A program made the position numbers and the translations under genes. Positions 51,474 to 60,484 of a stretch of DNA of 64,000 bases are shown here, in pieces. Numbering within the stretch: the stretch's first letter is position 1; every line of letters starts with the position of its first letter. The DNA comes from Alphaproteobacteria bacterium (GTDB lineage: Bacteria > Pseudomonadota > Alphaproteobacteria > Rhizobiales > Rhizobiaceae): positions 310,001 through 374,000 of the forward strand of contig JANSYK010000002.1 of assembly GCA_024742485.1 (NCBI GenBank). The letters are read 5' to 3'. The notes beneath the pieces are model-generated. The model saw nothing but the letters and a program-made list of their open reading frames with translations, was not told where the DNA came from and made no database searches.

Positions 51474-53007
51474 TGAGATCACCAACGACCTTGAGACGAA
51501 TACGGGTGGCATTGCCGGGCAGGTAGGCCAGAGGAACGTCTTCCTGATCGAGGATTTCGATCGTGTCGGCCTTGGCGCCGGCGGCGATCGCCTTTTCGGT
51601 GGCCTCCTTGCGGGCGCTTTCCAGCGCCTCGTCGCGGGAGATCTTTTCCAGACTGAAGATGCGGTCGACCTCGCCGCTGATCTGTCCGATCGCCGCGCCA
51701 ACGGCGTTGGCCACCGCGAAGTTTTCGGGCTTGACGACCGGCAGTTCACCAACCGTATCGCGCATCAGAATGCTGCCGCCGCCAACCGCCAGGACCGGGA
51801 TTTTGTCCGGAGATACGCGCATGCGTTCCACCGAATTGACAATCATTTCATCGATCATCGCCCACACCGTTTTGAGGCGGTCTTCGCCAATGGCACGTGC
51901 CGGTGCCGGATCGCCGAAATCGGCAAAGCCCAGGCCCGCGGCAATATCTGTCGTTGTGGTCGTTTTGCCGCCGAACAGCAGGCCCTCCGTATGGATGCGG
52001 TACCCGACGGATTTGGGTCCGACCGTTATCGGGTCACCAAGATCGACAATCGATCCGCCCCCCAGCGCGATCGAATAGACGTCCGGCATGCGGAAGTTCG
52101 TCCGCACGCCGCCAATGTCCACCGAGGTGCTGGCCTGCCGCGGAAATCCCTTGATGATCGAGCCGACATCGGTCGACGTACCGCCGATATCGACGACCAC
52201 CGCATCCTGCTCGCCGGTCAGAAACGACGCGCCGCGCATCGAATTGGTCGGGCCGCTGGCGAAGGTCAGGACCGGATAGGCGCGGACGAAATCGGCGCTC
52301 ATCAAGGTACCGTCGTTCTGGGTAATGTAGCAGGGACAGGAAAGTCCCGCCGATGCCAGAGCCTTGCCGAAGGCCTCCACGGTTTCCCCGCTGAGCTTGC
52401 GCAGGGACGCATTCATGATCGCGGCGTTTTCCCGCTCCAAAATTCCCAGGCGGCCGATATCGCTCGACAGGGTGAAATTGGCATGCGGCAGTCGTTCGGC
52501 CATGATCTTGTGTGCCCGGCTTTCCATCTCGTTGTTGACCGGGCTGAACACCGAACACAGGGCAATCGTGTCGATGTCCTTCTTGCCGATTTCATCGGCA
52601 ATGCCGCGCAATTCATCTTCGTCGATGGCTGAAATATCGCGTCCGTCGAATTCATTTCCGCCCTTGGCCAGCCAGAAATGGCCGCCGACTGTCTCACGGA
52701 TATCATCGGGCCAGTCGACCATTGGGGGCAGGCATTCAGCCGCGGGAAGACACAGGCGAACCGCCGCAGTCTTTGACATCCGCCGGCGTTCGACGACGGC
52801 ATTGGTGAAGTGCGTGGTGCCAATCATCACGGCGCTGATCTGATCGGCACCGATCCCGCTTTCGTCAAGAACCCGTGTCAGGCTGGCAATGATGCCGCCG
52901 GTCACATCTTCCGTTGTCGGAGACTTCACGCCGAGCACAAGCGTGTCGCCGTCCATAACAACCGCATCCGTATTGGTTCCGCCGACGTCTATTCCTATCC
53001 GGTACAT
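51466..53007 (-). CDS. Hydantoinase/oxoprolinase family protein (short HyuA-like), set 2
   Basis: A 513-residue paralogue of the set 1 HyuA-like protein. It has RIGIDVGGTNTDAV at 3-16, GTTHFTNAVVERRRM at about 65-79, VVVDIGGTSTDVGSIIKGFPRQ, and GGVRTNFRMPDVYSIALGGGSIV. Like set 1 it lacks the C-terminal domain of full-length HyuA, and no HyuB gene is nearby. It lies 10 nt downstream of the fused ATPase gene and overlaps the next DUF917 gene by 8 nt. ATP-dependent hydrolysis of a cyclic amide is the family-level prediction. Confidence 0.88.
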   Translation of the reverse strand: MYRIGIDVGGTNTDAVVMDGDTLVLGVKSPTTEDVTGGIIASLTRVLDESGIGADQISAVMIGTTHFTNAVVERRRMSKTAAVRLCLPAAECLPPMVDWPDDIRETVGGHFWLAKGGNEFDGRDISAIDEDELRGIADEIGKKDIDTIALCSVFSPVNNEMESRAHKIMAERLPHANFTLSSDIGRLGILERENAAIMNASLRKLSGETVEAFGKALASAGLSCPCYITQNDGTLMSADFVRAYPVLTFASGPTNSMRGASFLTGEQDAVVVDIGGTSTDVGSIIKGFPRQASTSVDIGGVRTNFRMPDVYSIALGGGSIVDLGDPITVGPKSVGYRIHTEGLLFGGKTTTTTDIAAGLGFADFGDPAPARAIGEDRLKTVWAMIDEMIVNSVERMRVSPDKIPVLAVGGGSILMRDTVGELPVVKPENFAVANAVGAAIGQISGEVDRIFSLEKISRDEALESARKEATEKAIAAGAKADTIEILDQEDVPLAYLPGNATRIRLKVVGDLNG

Positions 53008-53017
53008 CCGATGCCTC

Positions 53018-54721
53018 TCAATTCAGCGTTGTCGTTGATAACAGGACAGCGTTTCTCTCACTGGCCTCGATAATGGGTTTTTGCGCAGCTTCCTCGTCTG
53101 TCAGAACGGGAATCGCGCTCAAAAGCGCGCGCGTATACGGGTGTTGCGGATTGGCAAAGACATCCGGCGTCTCCCCCTGTTCGCAGATTTCACCCCGGAA
53201 CATGATGGCCACGCGGTTGCAGAAATTGCGCATCAGGCTCAAATCATGGCTGATGAACACATAGGTCAGATCGAGTTCCGACCGCAGGCGCTGCAAAAGA
53301 TCGATTACCACGTTTTGGATCAGCACATCGAGTGCCGAGGTTGGTTCGTCCAGCACCAGTATTTTCGGATCGACCGACAAGGCCCGGGCAATGGCGACGC
53401 GCTGTTTCTGTCCGCCCGAAAGCTCGTGTGGATACATCGAGGCGTAACGCGCCGGCAGATCCACCAGTTCGAGCAATTCACGAATCCGCGCGGCAATGGT
53501 CGATCGGTCGAAATCGGCAAAGATCAGCGGCACGGACAATTGATCGGCCACCGTTCGCTTCGGATTGAGCGACGATCCGGGATTCTGATAAACGATCTGG
53601 ACCAGTTTCCTGAAGTCGCGGCTTCCTGCGGCATCATGCACATTCAGTTTGTCCATTGTGATGGCGCCATCAGTGGCGTCGAACAGGCCGAGCATCATTT
53701 TGGCAAGGGTCGTTTTGCCGGAACCCGATTCACCGGCAATGCCGAAAATATCGCCGCGATTGATGGTCAGTTCCACATCCTTGACGGCGCGTGTGATGCC
53801 CACCTGTCGATTGAACAAACCACTGCGCAGCGGGAAATCCTTGCTGATGTCCCGGACTTTGATCATGGCATCTTCGGCCCGTTCATTCGTGACATCTGTC
53901 ACTCGGGACCCGTAGAGCGAGGGAACGGCCTCCATCAGGCGCCTGGTGTATCCGTGCTGCGGGTTATTGAAAATCTCGGCGCGGGTGCCGGTCTCGACAA
54001 TGCGGCCGCGCTCCATGACATAGACACGATCGGCCATTTCCCGCACGACCCCGAGATTGTGCGTGATCAGCATCAGCGACATGCCGGTTTCGTCCACCAG
54101 CCTGTTGAGCAGCACCAGGATTTCCTGCTGGGTCGTCACATCGAGCGCCGTACCCGGTTCATCCGCGATCAACAGGCGCGGGCTGTTGAGCAGGGCCATG
54201 CCGATCAGCACCCGCTGGCGCATGCCACCCGACAACATCATGGGATAGGCAGAGCAGATCCGTTCAGGGTCGGCCAGTTGCACGTTGCGCAACACCTCGT
54301 GGATGCGGGCCGTGCGATCAGCGCGGCGTCTTGATATGTTCAGCCTGATATCGGCAAACCGCACCACATCGTCCATCTGCCGGCCAATAGTGAGCAACGG
54401 GTTGAAGGACAGCATCGGATCCTGAAGAACGATCGATATTCCAGTGCCCTTCAGGCGGTTGCGCGCCCGCTTGTCCAGTGTCAGCAACTCGGTGCCTTCG
54501 AACCGGATGGATCCGCGTTCGATGATGGCGGGCGGCATGGGCAGCGTGCCGATAATCGTTCGCATCGTGACAGTTTTGCCGGATCCCGATTGTCCGATCA
54601 GCGAGACGCGCTCACCCTGATCGATATGCATGGACACGTCATGCAGGATCTGGCTCTTCTGGCCGTAGCTGGTAAACGAGATGTCCAGGCCGGATATGCC
54701 GAGAATGGGTTCGCCGGTCAT
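53018..54721 (-). CDS. Fused double ABC ATPase (DppD-DppF type), set 2
   Basis: A 567-residue protein carrying both motor domains in one chain. Domain 1 has Walker A GQSGSGKT at 43-50, signature LSGGMRQR and Walker [14 protein letters not shown]. Domain 2 has GESGSGKT at 330-337, signature LSGGQKQR and Walker [14 protein letters not shown]. Both have an H-loop (ITHNLGVV and ISHDLSLM). In set 1 the same functions are two separate genes. It overlaps the upstream permease gene by 4 nt (54718-54721) and sits in the minus-strand operon. Confidence 0.94.
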   Translation of the reverse strand: MTGEPILGISGLDISFTSYGQKSQILHDVSMHIDQGERVSLIGQSGSGKTVTMRTIIGTLPMPPAIIERGSIRFEGTELLTLDKRARNRLKGTGISIVLQDPMLSFNPLLTIGRQMDDVVRFADIRLNISRRRADRTARIHEVLRNVQLADPERICSAYPMMLSGGMRQRVLIGMALLNSPRLLIADEPGTALDVTTQQEILVLLNRLVDETGMSLMLITHNLGVVREMADRVYVMERGRIVETGTRAEIFNNPQHGYTRRLMEAVPSLYGSRVTDVTNERAEDAMIKVRDISKDFPLRSGLFNRQVGITRAVKDVELTINRGDIFGIAGESGSGKTTLAKMMLGLFDATDGAITMDKLNVHDAAGSRDFRKLVQIVYQNPGSSLNPKRTVADQLSVPLIFADFDRSTIAARIRELLELVDLPARYASMYPHELSGGQKQRVAIARALSVDPKILVLDEPTSALDVLIQNVVIDLLQRLRSELDLTYVFISHDLSLMRNFCNRVAIMFRGEICEQGETPDVFANPQHPYTRALLSAIPVLTDEEAAQKPIIEASERNAVLLSTTTLN

Positions 54722-55605
54722 AACTCGACATCCATCATGTCGCGCAGCCCGTCACCCAGCAGGTTGAATCCCAATATCGCGTAGAGGATCGCCATGCCCG
54801 GCATGACGGCTTCCCACCAGAATTCCGGCAGATATTCCGATCCGGTGCTGACCATGGTGCCGAGGTCCGGTGTCGGCGGCTGCACGCCAAGCCCGAGAAA
54901 CGACAGGGCCGCGCCGAAAAGGATGACGAAGCCCGCGTCGAGGGAAACCTTGACCGAGATCGCCGAGACACAGTTGGGCAGCAATTCCCGGAACATGATG
55001 TGAAAATGACTGGCGCCGGCCACCTTCGCCGCCTCCACATAGTCTTCGCTCATCTGCGCCTTGACGATGCGGTAGATCAGCCGCGTGTGCCAGGTCCACC
55101 ACAGAAGCGTGATCGCGATCATCGCATTGATCAGATTGGGTGACAGGACAGCGGTGATGGCCAGAGCCATGGCAAGCGGCGGAACGGCCAGCATGATGTC
55201 GGTGAACCGCATGATGATGAACTCCACACGGCCGCCAAAATAGCCTGCCATCAGGCCGAGTGTGATGCCGAAGGGCACGGCGACACCGAGCACGCCGACC
55301 ACCAGGCCGAGTGAGATGCGATAGCCAAAGAGCGACCGGCTGAAGATGTCTCGCCCGACATTGTCGGTCCCGAACCAGAACTCCCAGCTCGGCGGTGAAT
55401 GCCGGTTGATGAAGTCCACATGGGCGCCGGCCGATTCGGGATGGGTGGCGAGATAGGGCGCGAAAATCGCGGCGACGAAAACCGAGATGACGATCAGCGA
55501 TCCGATGATCGCCGACGGATTGCGGGTGAAGCGGTACCAGGCCATCTGGCGGCTGGTGAGTGTTCGCTGCTGTCGGGCGTCGTCCAGTTGCGTGTGGCTG
55601 CTCAT
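54718..55605 (-). CDS. DppC-like ABC transporter permease, set 2
   Basis: A 295-residue permease. A cytoplasmic N-terminus is followed by the helix IIGSLIVISVFVAAIFAPYL, then the FGTDNVGRDIFSRSLFGYRISL segment, the EAA loop EDYVEAAKVAGASHFHIMFRELLPN, and the C-terminal [12 protein letters not shown]. Both ends overlap the neighbouring genes by 4 nt, as expected for a tightly translated operon. It pairs with the DppB-like protein to form the channel. Confidence 0.94.
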   Translation of the reverse strand: MSSHTQLDDARQQRTLTSRQMAWYRFTRNPSAIIGSLIVISVFVAAIFAPYLATHPESAGAHVDFINRHSPPSWEFWFGTDNVGRDIFSRSLFGYRISLGLVVGVLGVAVPFGITLGLMAGYFGGRVEFIIMRFTDIMLAVPPLAMALAITAVLSPNLINAMIAITLLWWTWHTRLIYRIVKAQMSEDYVEAAKVAGASHFHIMFRELLPNCVSAISVKVSLDAGFVILFGAALSFLGLGVQPPTPDLGTMVSTGSEYLPEFWWEAVMPGMAILYAILGFNLLGDGLRDMMDVEL

Positions 55606-56624
55606 GCCTTCTGCGCCCCGCGGATCCGGTGACGCGGATCGATGATGCCAAGCAGCACATCGATGGTCAGATTGGCAATCACGAAAAAGACGCCGGAGAC
55701 CAGCACCACACCAATGACGGCGTTGAGATCCTTCTGCAGGATCGTGCGCACGCCGTAGCTGGCAATACCGGGCCAGCTGAAGACGAACTCGACCACAAAG
55801 GCATTGCCGATCAGCGAGGCAAATTCGAGACCGAGAATGGTCAGGGGCGCGACACTGGCGACGCGCAGCATGTAGCGAAACGTGATGACCCGTTCAGGAA
55901 TGCCATAGGCGCGGGCGGCCTCGATGAAATCCCGCGATCCCACTTCAATCATCGCCGAACGGGTGATCCGCATCACCTGACCGATGCCACCGGCCGCGAG
56001 TGCGATGGCCGGCAGAAACAGGTAGCGCAGCGCATCGATAAACACGTCCGGACGGCCGGCGATCACCGAATCGATCAACAGGAGACCGGTCGTGTTGGCC
56101 TGAAAATCCAGACTCGGATCGAGCCGGCCCGTCACCGGGAAACTGGTGAAATAGTAGCTTGCCAGAAGCTGCAGGATAATCGCCAGAACGAACCCCGGGA
56201 TGACGACGCCCAACAGCGACAGGATGCGGGTGATGTTGTCGATCCAGCTGTCACGATAATAGGCGGCAAGCACGCCGAGCGGTATGGATATGCTGATTTG
56301 CAGGATGACTGTCGCCAGGACCAGTTCGAACGTCGCGGGCAGCGCTTGCAGAATGTCGCTCATGACGGGTCTGCTCGTCAGAAGCGACTTTCCCAGATCA
56401 CCCTGTGCCAGGCCGACCAGATAGTGCCAGAGTTGAACGTAGATGGGGTCGTTCAAACCCATTTCCTGCCGCAGTTCGGCGACCTGATTGGCCGTAGCCA
56501 GGGGCCCGAGGGCGATCCGCGCGGGATCACCGGGAACAATTCTCGCAATCACGAAAATCATCACCGCCAGTCCCAGCAGCACCATCAGGAGCGACAGGGC
56601 TCGCTTGGTCAGGTAAAACGCCAT
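55602..56624 (-). CDS. DppB-like ABC transporter permease, set 2
   Basis: A 340-residue permease: first helix LTKRALSLLMVLLGLAVMIFV, a periplasmic loop with VPGDPARIALGPLAT, GQVMRITRSAMIEV and the EAA loop FIEAARAYGIPERVITFRYMLRVA. It is the first structural gene of the set 2 operon, 88 nt downstream of the regulator gene at 56713. That gap is AT-rich and is the likely operon promoter region. Its last bases overlap the following DppC-like gene. Confidence 0.94.
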   Translation of the reverse strand: MAFYLTKRALSLLMVLLGLAVMIFVIARIVPGDPARIALGPLATANQVAELRQEMGLNDPIYVQLWHYLVGLAQGDLGKSLLTSRPVMSDILQALPATFELVLATVILQISISIPLGVLAAYYRDSWIDNITRILSLLGVVIPGFVLAIILQLLASYYFTSFPVTGRLDPSLDFQANTTGLLLIDSVIAGRPDVFIDALRYLFLPAIALAAGGIGQVMRITRSAMIEVGSRDFIEAARAYGIPERVITFRYMLRVASVAPLTILGLEFASLIGNAFVVEFVFSWPGIASYGVRTILQKDLNAVIGVVLVSGVFFVIANLTIDVLLGIIDPRHRIRGAQKA

Positions 56625-56712
56625 TCCGTACTCCCCGCGCGCATGCTGGCAGAACGCAAATCGATTCCCGACTCTTAAAGGGTATAAATTCGGATTTTAG
56701 CGTATAGTATTT

Positions 56713-58254
56713 TCAAGAATTTATAGATTCTTCAAATTTTTCAATCAATTGCCCTCGTTTGGATACCTCGAACGAGACAAAAAGTCGTCCAAGGTGATAC
56801 TTGATGGCGGCCTCGGAAAGCCCCAATTTGCGGGCGATCTGTTTGTTGCTTGCGCCTTCCCTCAAGGCGGACAGCACGCGCAATTGTTGTGCCGAAACGC
56901 CGCGATCGGACAGCGAGACGGGCGTCAGATAACTGGTTCGAACAAGGTTGTGAATTCGTCTTGCCATGCGGCCGAGCTGGATGTGACCGCGCGCGAACTT
57001 GCCGGAGGCCAGCTGAGAGGAGACCCCGATGACCAGATCACGATGTTCCAGAAACAGGCCGACCAAGCCCTCCCGCACCGCATGGCGCATCGCGTTCTGC
57101 ACATGTCGCCGCTGGCGCACCTTGTCGCGCTCCAGTTTGGCCTGTGTCGCTTTGCTCAGCTCACCCACGACGGCATGACGCGTCGAGACACCCGCATCCG
57201 GCAACGGCAACCATTCCGCGTCGGATTCGAGTTTCCCCAACACGCCGCCGAGAACGATCGCGCCCGTGGCGCCCAACGCTTTCCGGCTGGTCTCGGTTAT
57301 CGTCGCGTAGAGTTGTGCCCGCTCATGCCGACCGTCGAGCAGTTCAACCGCTGCGCCAATGACATCCAGTGCCTCCGAAAACTCGCCATGGCGGCGGTGG
57401 AAATCGGTCTGGCTGTCTTCCAGAAATGCCATTGCGCTTTCCAGCCCCTGTGCAAAATAGATCGACAGGGCGCCGACCCGGCACAATTCGACAAAGATCT
57501 CCGCCCAGCTGTCACCCGACAGCAACTGGCGTCGCAGGTAGACCACCCTCTCGGGAACGGAATCAAATCGGCCGGTCTCCCAGGCGATGGCACAATCCAG
57601 AATTTCAACAAGTGCAGCACCGGAAATATGCGCGGCATCTTCCTCGGCCAGCATCGCACGCGCCATGTCGGTTGCCCGGTGCGCGCTGCGGATATTGCCC
57701 TCCAGAATATCGATATGCGCAAGATGCAGGTGAATGAAGAATTCCAGTGCCGTGTGCTTGGCCTGACGGTAGCTTTCAAGCGACCGCAGCGCGATGATGC
57801 GTGCCTGGGACAGCCGGTTGAGCCGGACCAGAACAATGGCCATGCAATTGTAGTAAAGACCGTCATAGAGCGGCTGGTCGATAGGCAGCAGAACCTCAAG
57901 GTGTTTCCAGCGTTCGAACTGTTCATCTGTGACCGGATCGCTCATGTGAATGAAAACAACCAGTTCCATGAGGTCTCGCAGGAAAACCGAGCTGTAAATC
58001 TCCCGTTTGCTTGCCAACAGGGCGCTGGCTCGCCTTGCCCGACCTGCCTTCACCAATGAAAAACAATAGCAGGACAGCAGCATCTGGTTGTTGTTGAGTG
58101 CATCCTCGGTGGCTGACATGACCAGTTGGTTCAACGCTTCATAGCCATGCACGAAGCTGAAAAGCGGCCCGCCATTTGCCTCCAGCATTGCTTCCGCCTC
58201 GCCAATTGCACCTTCGTTGAGCAATTGGATGATCTGTTGCGGTGCGTCGCTCAT
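56713..58254 (-). CDS. LuxR-type HTH regulator with a long helical N-terminal region
   Basis: A 513-residue protein. The last 65 residues form a LuxR-type HTH (LRVLSALREGASNKQIARKL, then GLSEAAIKYHLGRLF), while residues about 1-430 are all alpha-helical with repeated A/L-rich pairs (for example LIFVELCRVGALSIYFAQGLESAM), as in TPR-type or MalT-like superhelices. A Walker A motif is not visible, so it is not a full MalT/LAL-type ATPase. It lies 39 nt downstream of the AHL-type LuxR gene and upstream of the set 2 operon in the same direction. It is probably a ligand- or protein-responsive activator of that operon. Confidence 0.75.
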   Translation of the reverse strand: MSDAPQQIIQLLNEGAIGEAEAMLEANGGPLFSFVHGYEALNQLVMSATEDALNNNQMLLSCYCFSLVKAGRARRASALLASKREIYSSVFLRDLMELVVFIHMSDPVTDEQFERWKHLEVLLPIDQPLYDGLYYNCMAIVLVRLNRLSQARIIALRSLESYRQAKHTALEFFIHLHLAHIDILEGNIRSAHRATDMARAMLAEEDAAHISGAALVEILDCAIAWETGRFDSVPERVVYLRRQLLSGDSWAEIFVELCRVGALSIYFAQGLESAMAFLEDSQTDFHRRHGEFSEALDVIGAAVELLDGRHERAQLYATITETSRKALGATGAIVLGGVLGKLESDAEWLPLPDAGVSTRHAVVGELSKATQAKLERDKVRQRRHVQNAMRHAVREGLVGLFLEHRDLVIGVSSQLASGKFARGHIQLGRMARRIHNLVRTSYLTPVSLSDRGVSAQQLRVLSALREGASNKQIARKLGLSEAAIKYHLGRLFVSFEVSKRGQLIEKFEESINS

Positions 58255-58293
58255 CGAAGTTTCCGGCAGGACTCTGTCAGCATGGGCGCCGGC

Positions 58294-59025
58294 TTATTGG
58301 ATCAGCCCATTGCGCAGTGCTTTCACTGCGGCATGGTGCTTGTTGAGACTGCCAAGTTTGCGCGACGCCGACGAGGCATGATGATTGACGGTCGACACGG
58401 ACAGACTGAGGATCGTCGCAATCTCGCCGGCTGTCTTGCCTTCGAGGGTCCAGGCAAGGCACTCGCGCTCGCGAATGGAAAGGGTGACAGCGCCCTCAGG
58501 GGCCCCGTGACGCTCGGCCATGTCCTGCAGCACCCGGTCATGCGTATCGAAAGCAGCGGCAAAGATCCGGCTGTGGGCGCCCCGTGTGACATCGCGAAGA
58601 TGGCGTTTGTCGGAAGATACCACGGTAAAGACGGATAGTTCTCCGTCGGTGCCGCGCACGGGGATCGACAGGCCATAGGTAATGCGAAACGCGCGCGCCT
58701 CGTCGAAGACCAGCCTTTGCGGTTTCTTGAAACCGCGCAGGAAACGCCCCTGCCCCCAATAGAAGGGTCGGATGGTCTTCAGCGCCAGGGTTGCCACCGG
58801 GTCGACCTCGAAATAGCGCAAAGCCATGTACCGGTTGATCCATGCATCCGGATAGCTGGTCCGAAATGTGTCGCCGATCTCGAAGGGTTTGCTTCGGGGC
58901 GGACGAAGCACCAGGAACGAATAGTGATCGAGGCCAAGCTCATCGACCATGGCGCCCATCCGCGTGTGGATATGGGCGCCGCCATCTTCGCTTTGATAAT
59001 CACTTTCCGTCAGCCACGGTGTCAT
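58294..59025 (-). CDS. AHL-type LuxR family regulator (LuxR solo)
   Basis: A 243-residue regulator with an N-terminal autoinducer-binding domain and C-terminal HTH. Aligned by eye to TraR, all six signal-domain residues are present: Trp62, Tyr66, Asp75, Pro76, Trp90 and Gly118 (TraR W57, Y61, D70, P71, W85, G113). So are the HTH residues Glu186, Leu190 and Gly196 (E178, L182, G188). It should therefore bind an N-acyl-homoserine lactone or a close mimic. No luxI-type synthase is visible in the window. It lies between the set 2 Dpp operon and a divergent Liv-type operon. Confidence 0.9.
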   Translation of the reverse strand: MTPWLTESDYQSEDGGAHIHTRMGAMVDELGLDHYSFLVLRPPRSKPFEIGDTFRTSYPDAWINRYMALRYFEVDPVATLALKTIRPFYWGQGRFLRGFKKPQRLVFDEARAFRITYGLSIPVRGTDGELSVFTVVSSDKRHLRDVTRGAHSRIFAAAFDTHDRVLQDMAERHGAPEGAVTLSIRERECLAWTLEGKTAGEIATILSLSVSTVNHHASSASRKLGSLNKHHAAVKALRNGLIQ

Positions 59026-59079
59026 CGGTGTCGTCCCCAGCGCGGGCAGTCAGCCCTTGCAACCTGTGGGTCTCCTAGA

Positions 59080-59095
59080 GCCGGTTTCAACCGGC
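59080..59095. promoter_or_regulatory. 16-bp palindrome upstream of the LuxR and Liv genes
   Basis: GCCGGTT (59080-59086) and AACCGGC (59089-59095) are perfect 7-bp arms around TC, 55 nt from the LuxR start. The size and symmetry fit a lux-box-like operator, but the sequence is not a match to a known one that I can name. Confidence 0.45.
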
Positions 59096-59116
59096 ACATG
59101 GACCCGCATGGGTGCA

Positions 59117-59188
59117 AAATCTACACCACGCGGCTCGATTTTAGCAAACCTTTGCAATTGAGCCGCAATCGGCAAGGCCTGTAGATTT
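59117..59188 (+). promoter_or_regulatory. Nested hairpin in the leader of the Liv-type operon
   Basis: Three nested inverted repeats: AAATCTACA (59117-59125) with TGTAGATTT (59180-59188); GCGGCTCGATT (59130-59140) with AATTGAGCCGC (59156-59166), fully paired in RNA if one G-U is allowed; and GCAAA (59144-59148) with TTTGC (59151-59155). It ends 44 nt before the binding-protein ATG. It could be a structured 5' leader or a regulator-binding site. Confidence 0.6.
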
Positions 59189-59232
59189 GGAGGCTGGACG
59201 GAATTGCATTTCAAGAGAACCGGGAGGCTCGC

Positions 59233-60465
59233 ATGAGCAAACTGACACGCATACTGGCACTGGCCACGGCCATGACGGCCTTCACATCGATCGCTTCCTT
59301 TGCGGACGTGGTCAAGATAGGGGTTCTGGCGCCGCTGACGGGCCCCACGGCCTCCGATGGCGAAGAGTTCGTCAAGGGCGTGGAGCTGGCCGTGAAGGAA
59401 GCCAATGCCAAGGGCGGTGTGGCCGGTCACACCTTCGAAGTGGTGACCGCCGATGTGGTCGATCATTCGGCCGCCAATGTTTCATCGGCTGCCGAGCGGC
59501 TCCTGTCCACCGACGGTGTCGAAGTGATCCTGACCGGCTATGCCAGCCTGTCCATGTTCGAGGTGGAACTGATGGCGGAGGCCAATATGCCCTACATTCC
59601 GGCCGGGCCATCGCCGCAATTTGCGGCCATCGTTTCACAGGACCCCGACGCCTATACGTGTTGCTGGTCCTTTACCGCCGATTTCAAAGGCTATGAAACC
59701 GACGTGACGCCGATGATCGAATCCCTGGCCGAGGCCGGCCACTTCTCCATCGACAACAAGACTGTTGCCATCATCTCTTCCGACAATCCCTATTCCAAGA
59801 CCATATCAGAGGGCATGAAAACCGCCTTTACCGACGCCGGGTGGACCATCACCACGGACGAGCTTGTGCCCTTCGGACCGGTCAGCGACTGGCGTCCCAT
59901 TTTGGCGAAAGTCCGCGAAAACGCACCCGATGTCGTCATCAACACGGACTATATTCCATCCAACGCGGCGCTCTTTACCAATCAGTTCCGGGAAAACCCC
60001 ACCAATTCGGTTGTCTTCCTGCAATATGCGCCCCTGGTGCCTGAATTTGTCGAACTGACCAAGGAAAACTCCAATGGCATCCTGTACAACGCGATCGGGG
60101 CGACGCTGGATGTACCCGGCCACCCGCGCGGCCAGGAGGTCGCCGCCACCTACCGCAATGAATATGGCGTAGATTCGGGTGCCTATGGCACGGGTCTTTA
60201 TGAGATGGCGAATGTCTATTTCGAAGCGCTTGAAAAGGTTGGCGACCCCAAGGACCACACGGCCATCGGCAAGGCGATTGGCGAGACCCGGCGTGCCGTC
60301 ACATCGGGCCATTTGGAGTTCGACCCGAAGACCCACGTAGCCCGGCAGGGCAATGACCACATCCCGGTCACGTTCTTTCAGATCCAGGATGGCAAGGGTG
60401 TCATGATCGGGCCGGAAAAGTACAAGGCCGGTGACTTCAAGACACCGGACTGGATGAGCAAGTAA
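59233..60465 (+). CDS. Branched-chain amino-acid-type ABC substrate-binding protein
   Basis: A 410-residue periplasmic protein of the Leu/Ile/Val-binding (Peripla_BP_6) family. The signal peptide MSKLTRILALATAMTAFTSI is followed by VVKIGVLAPLTGPTASDGEEFVKGVELAV, the family's opening, and VAIISSDNPYSKTISEGMKTAF. Such proteins bind amino acids, short-chain amides, urea or aromatic acids; the ligand is not predictable. ATG 59233 has GGGAGG six nt upstream. It opens a five-gene operon, divergent from the LuxR solo, with a large hairpin in its leader. Confidence 0.92.
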   Translation: MSKLTRILALATAMTAFTSIASFADVVKIGVLAPLTGPTASDGEEFVKGVELAVKEANAKGGVAGHTFEVVTADVVDHSAANVSSAAERLLSTDGVEVILTGYASLSMFEVELMAEANMPYIPAGPSPQFAAIVSQDPDAYTCCWSFTADFKGYETDVTPMIESLAEAGHFSIDNKTVAIISSDNPYSKTISEGMKTAFTDAGWTITTDELVPFGPVSDWRPILAKVRENAPDVVINTDYIPSNAALFTNQFRENPTNSVVFLQYAPLVPEFVELTKENSNGILYNAIGATLDVPGHPRGQEVAATYRNEYGVDSGAYGTGLYEMANVYFEALEKVGDPKDHTAIGKAIGETRRAVTSGHLEFDPKTHVARQGNDHIPVTFFQIQDGKGVMIGPEKYKAGDFKTPDWMSK

Positions 60466-60484
60466 GCCCGACGGCACGTCGACC

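Noticed and set aside
51388-52632. 414-codon plus-strand frame opposite HyuA
   Set aside because: Antisense to a protein with both ASKHA ATP loops; contains no coherent domain.
53081-54334. 417-codon plus-strand frame opposite the fused ATPase
   Set aside because: Antisense to Walker A, signature and Walker B motifs of two ATPase domains; no motif of its own.
59026-59232. luxI or a small gene in the divergent gap
   Set aside because: The 207-nt gap has no frame of useful length and is explained by the palindrome and nested hairpin.
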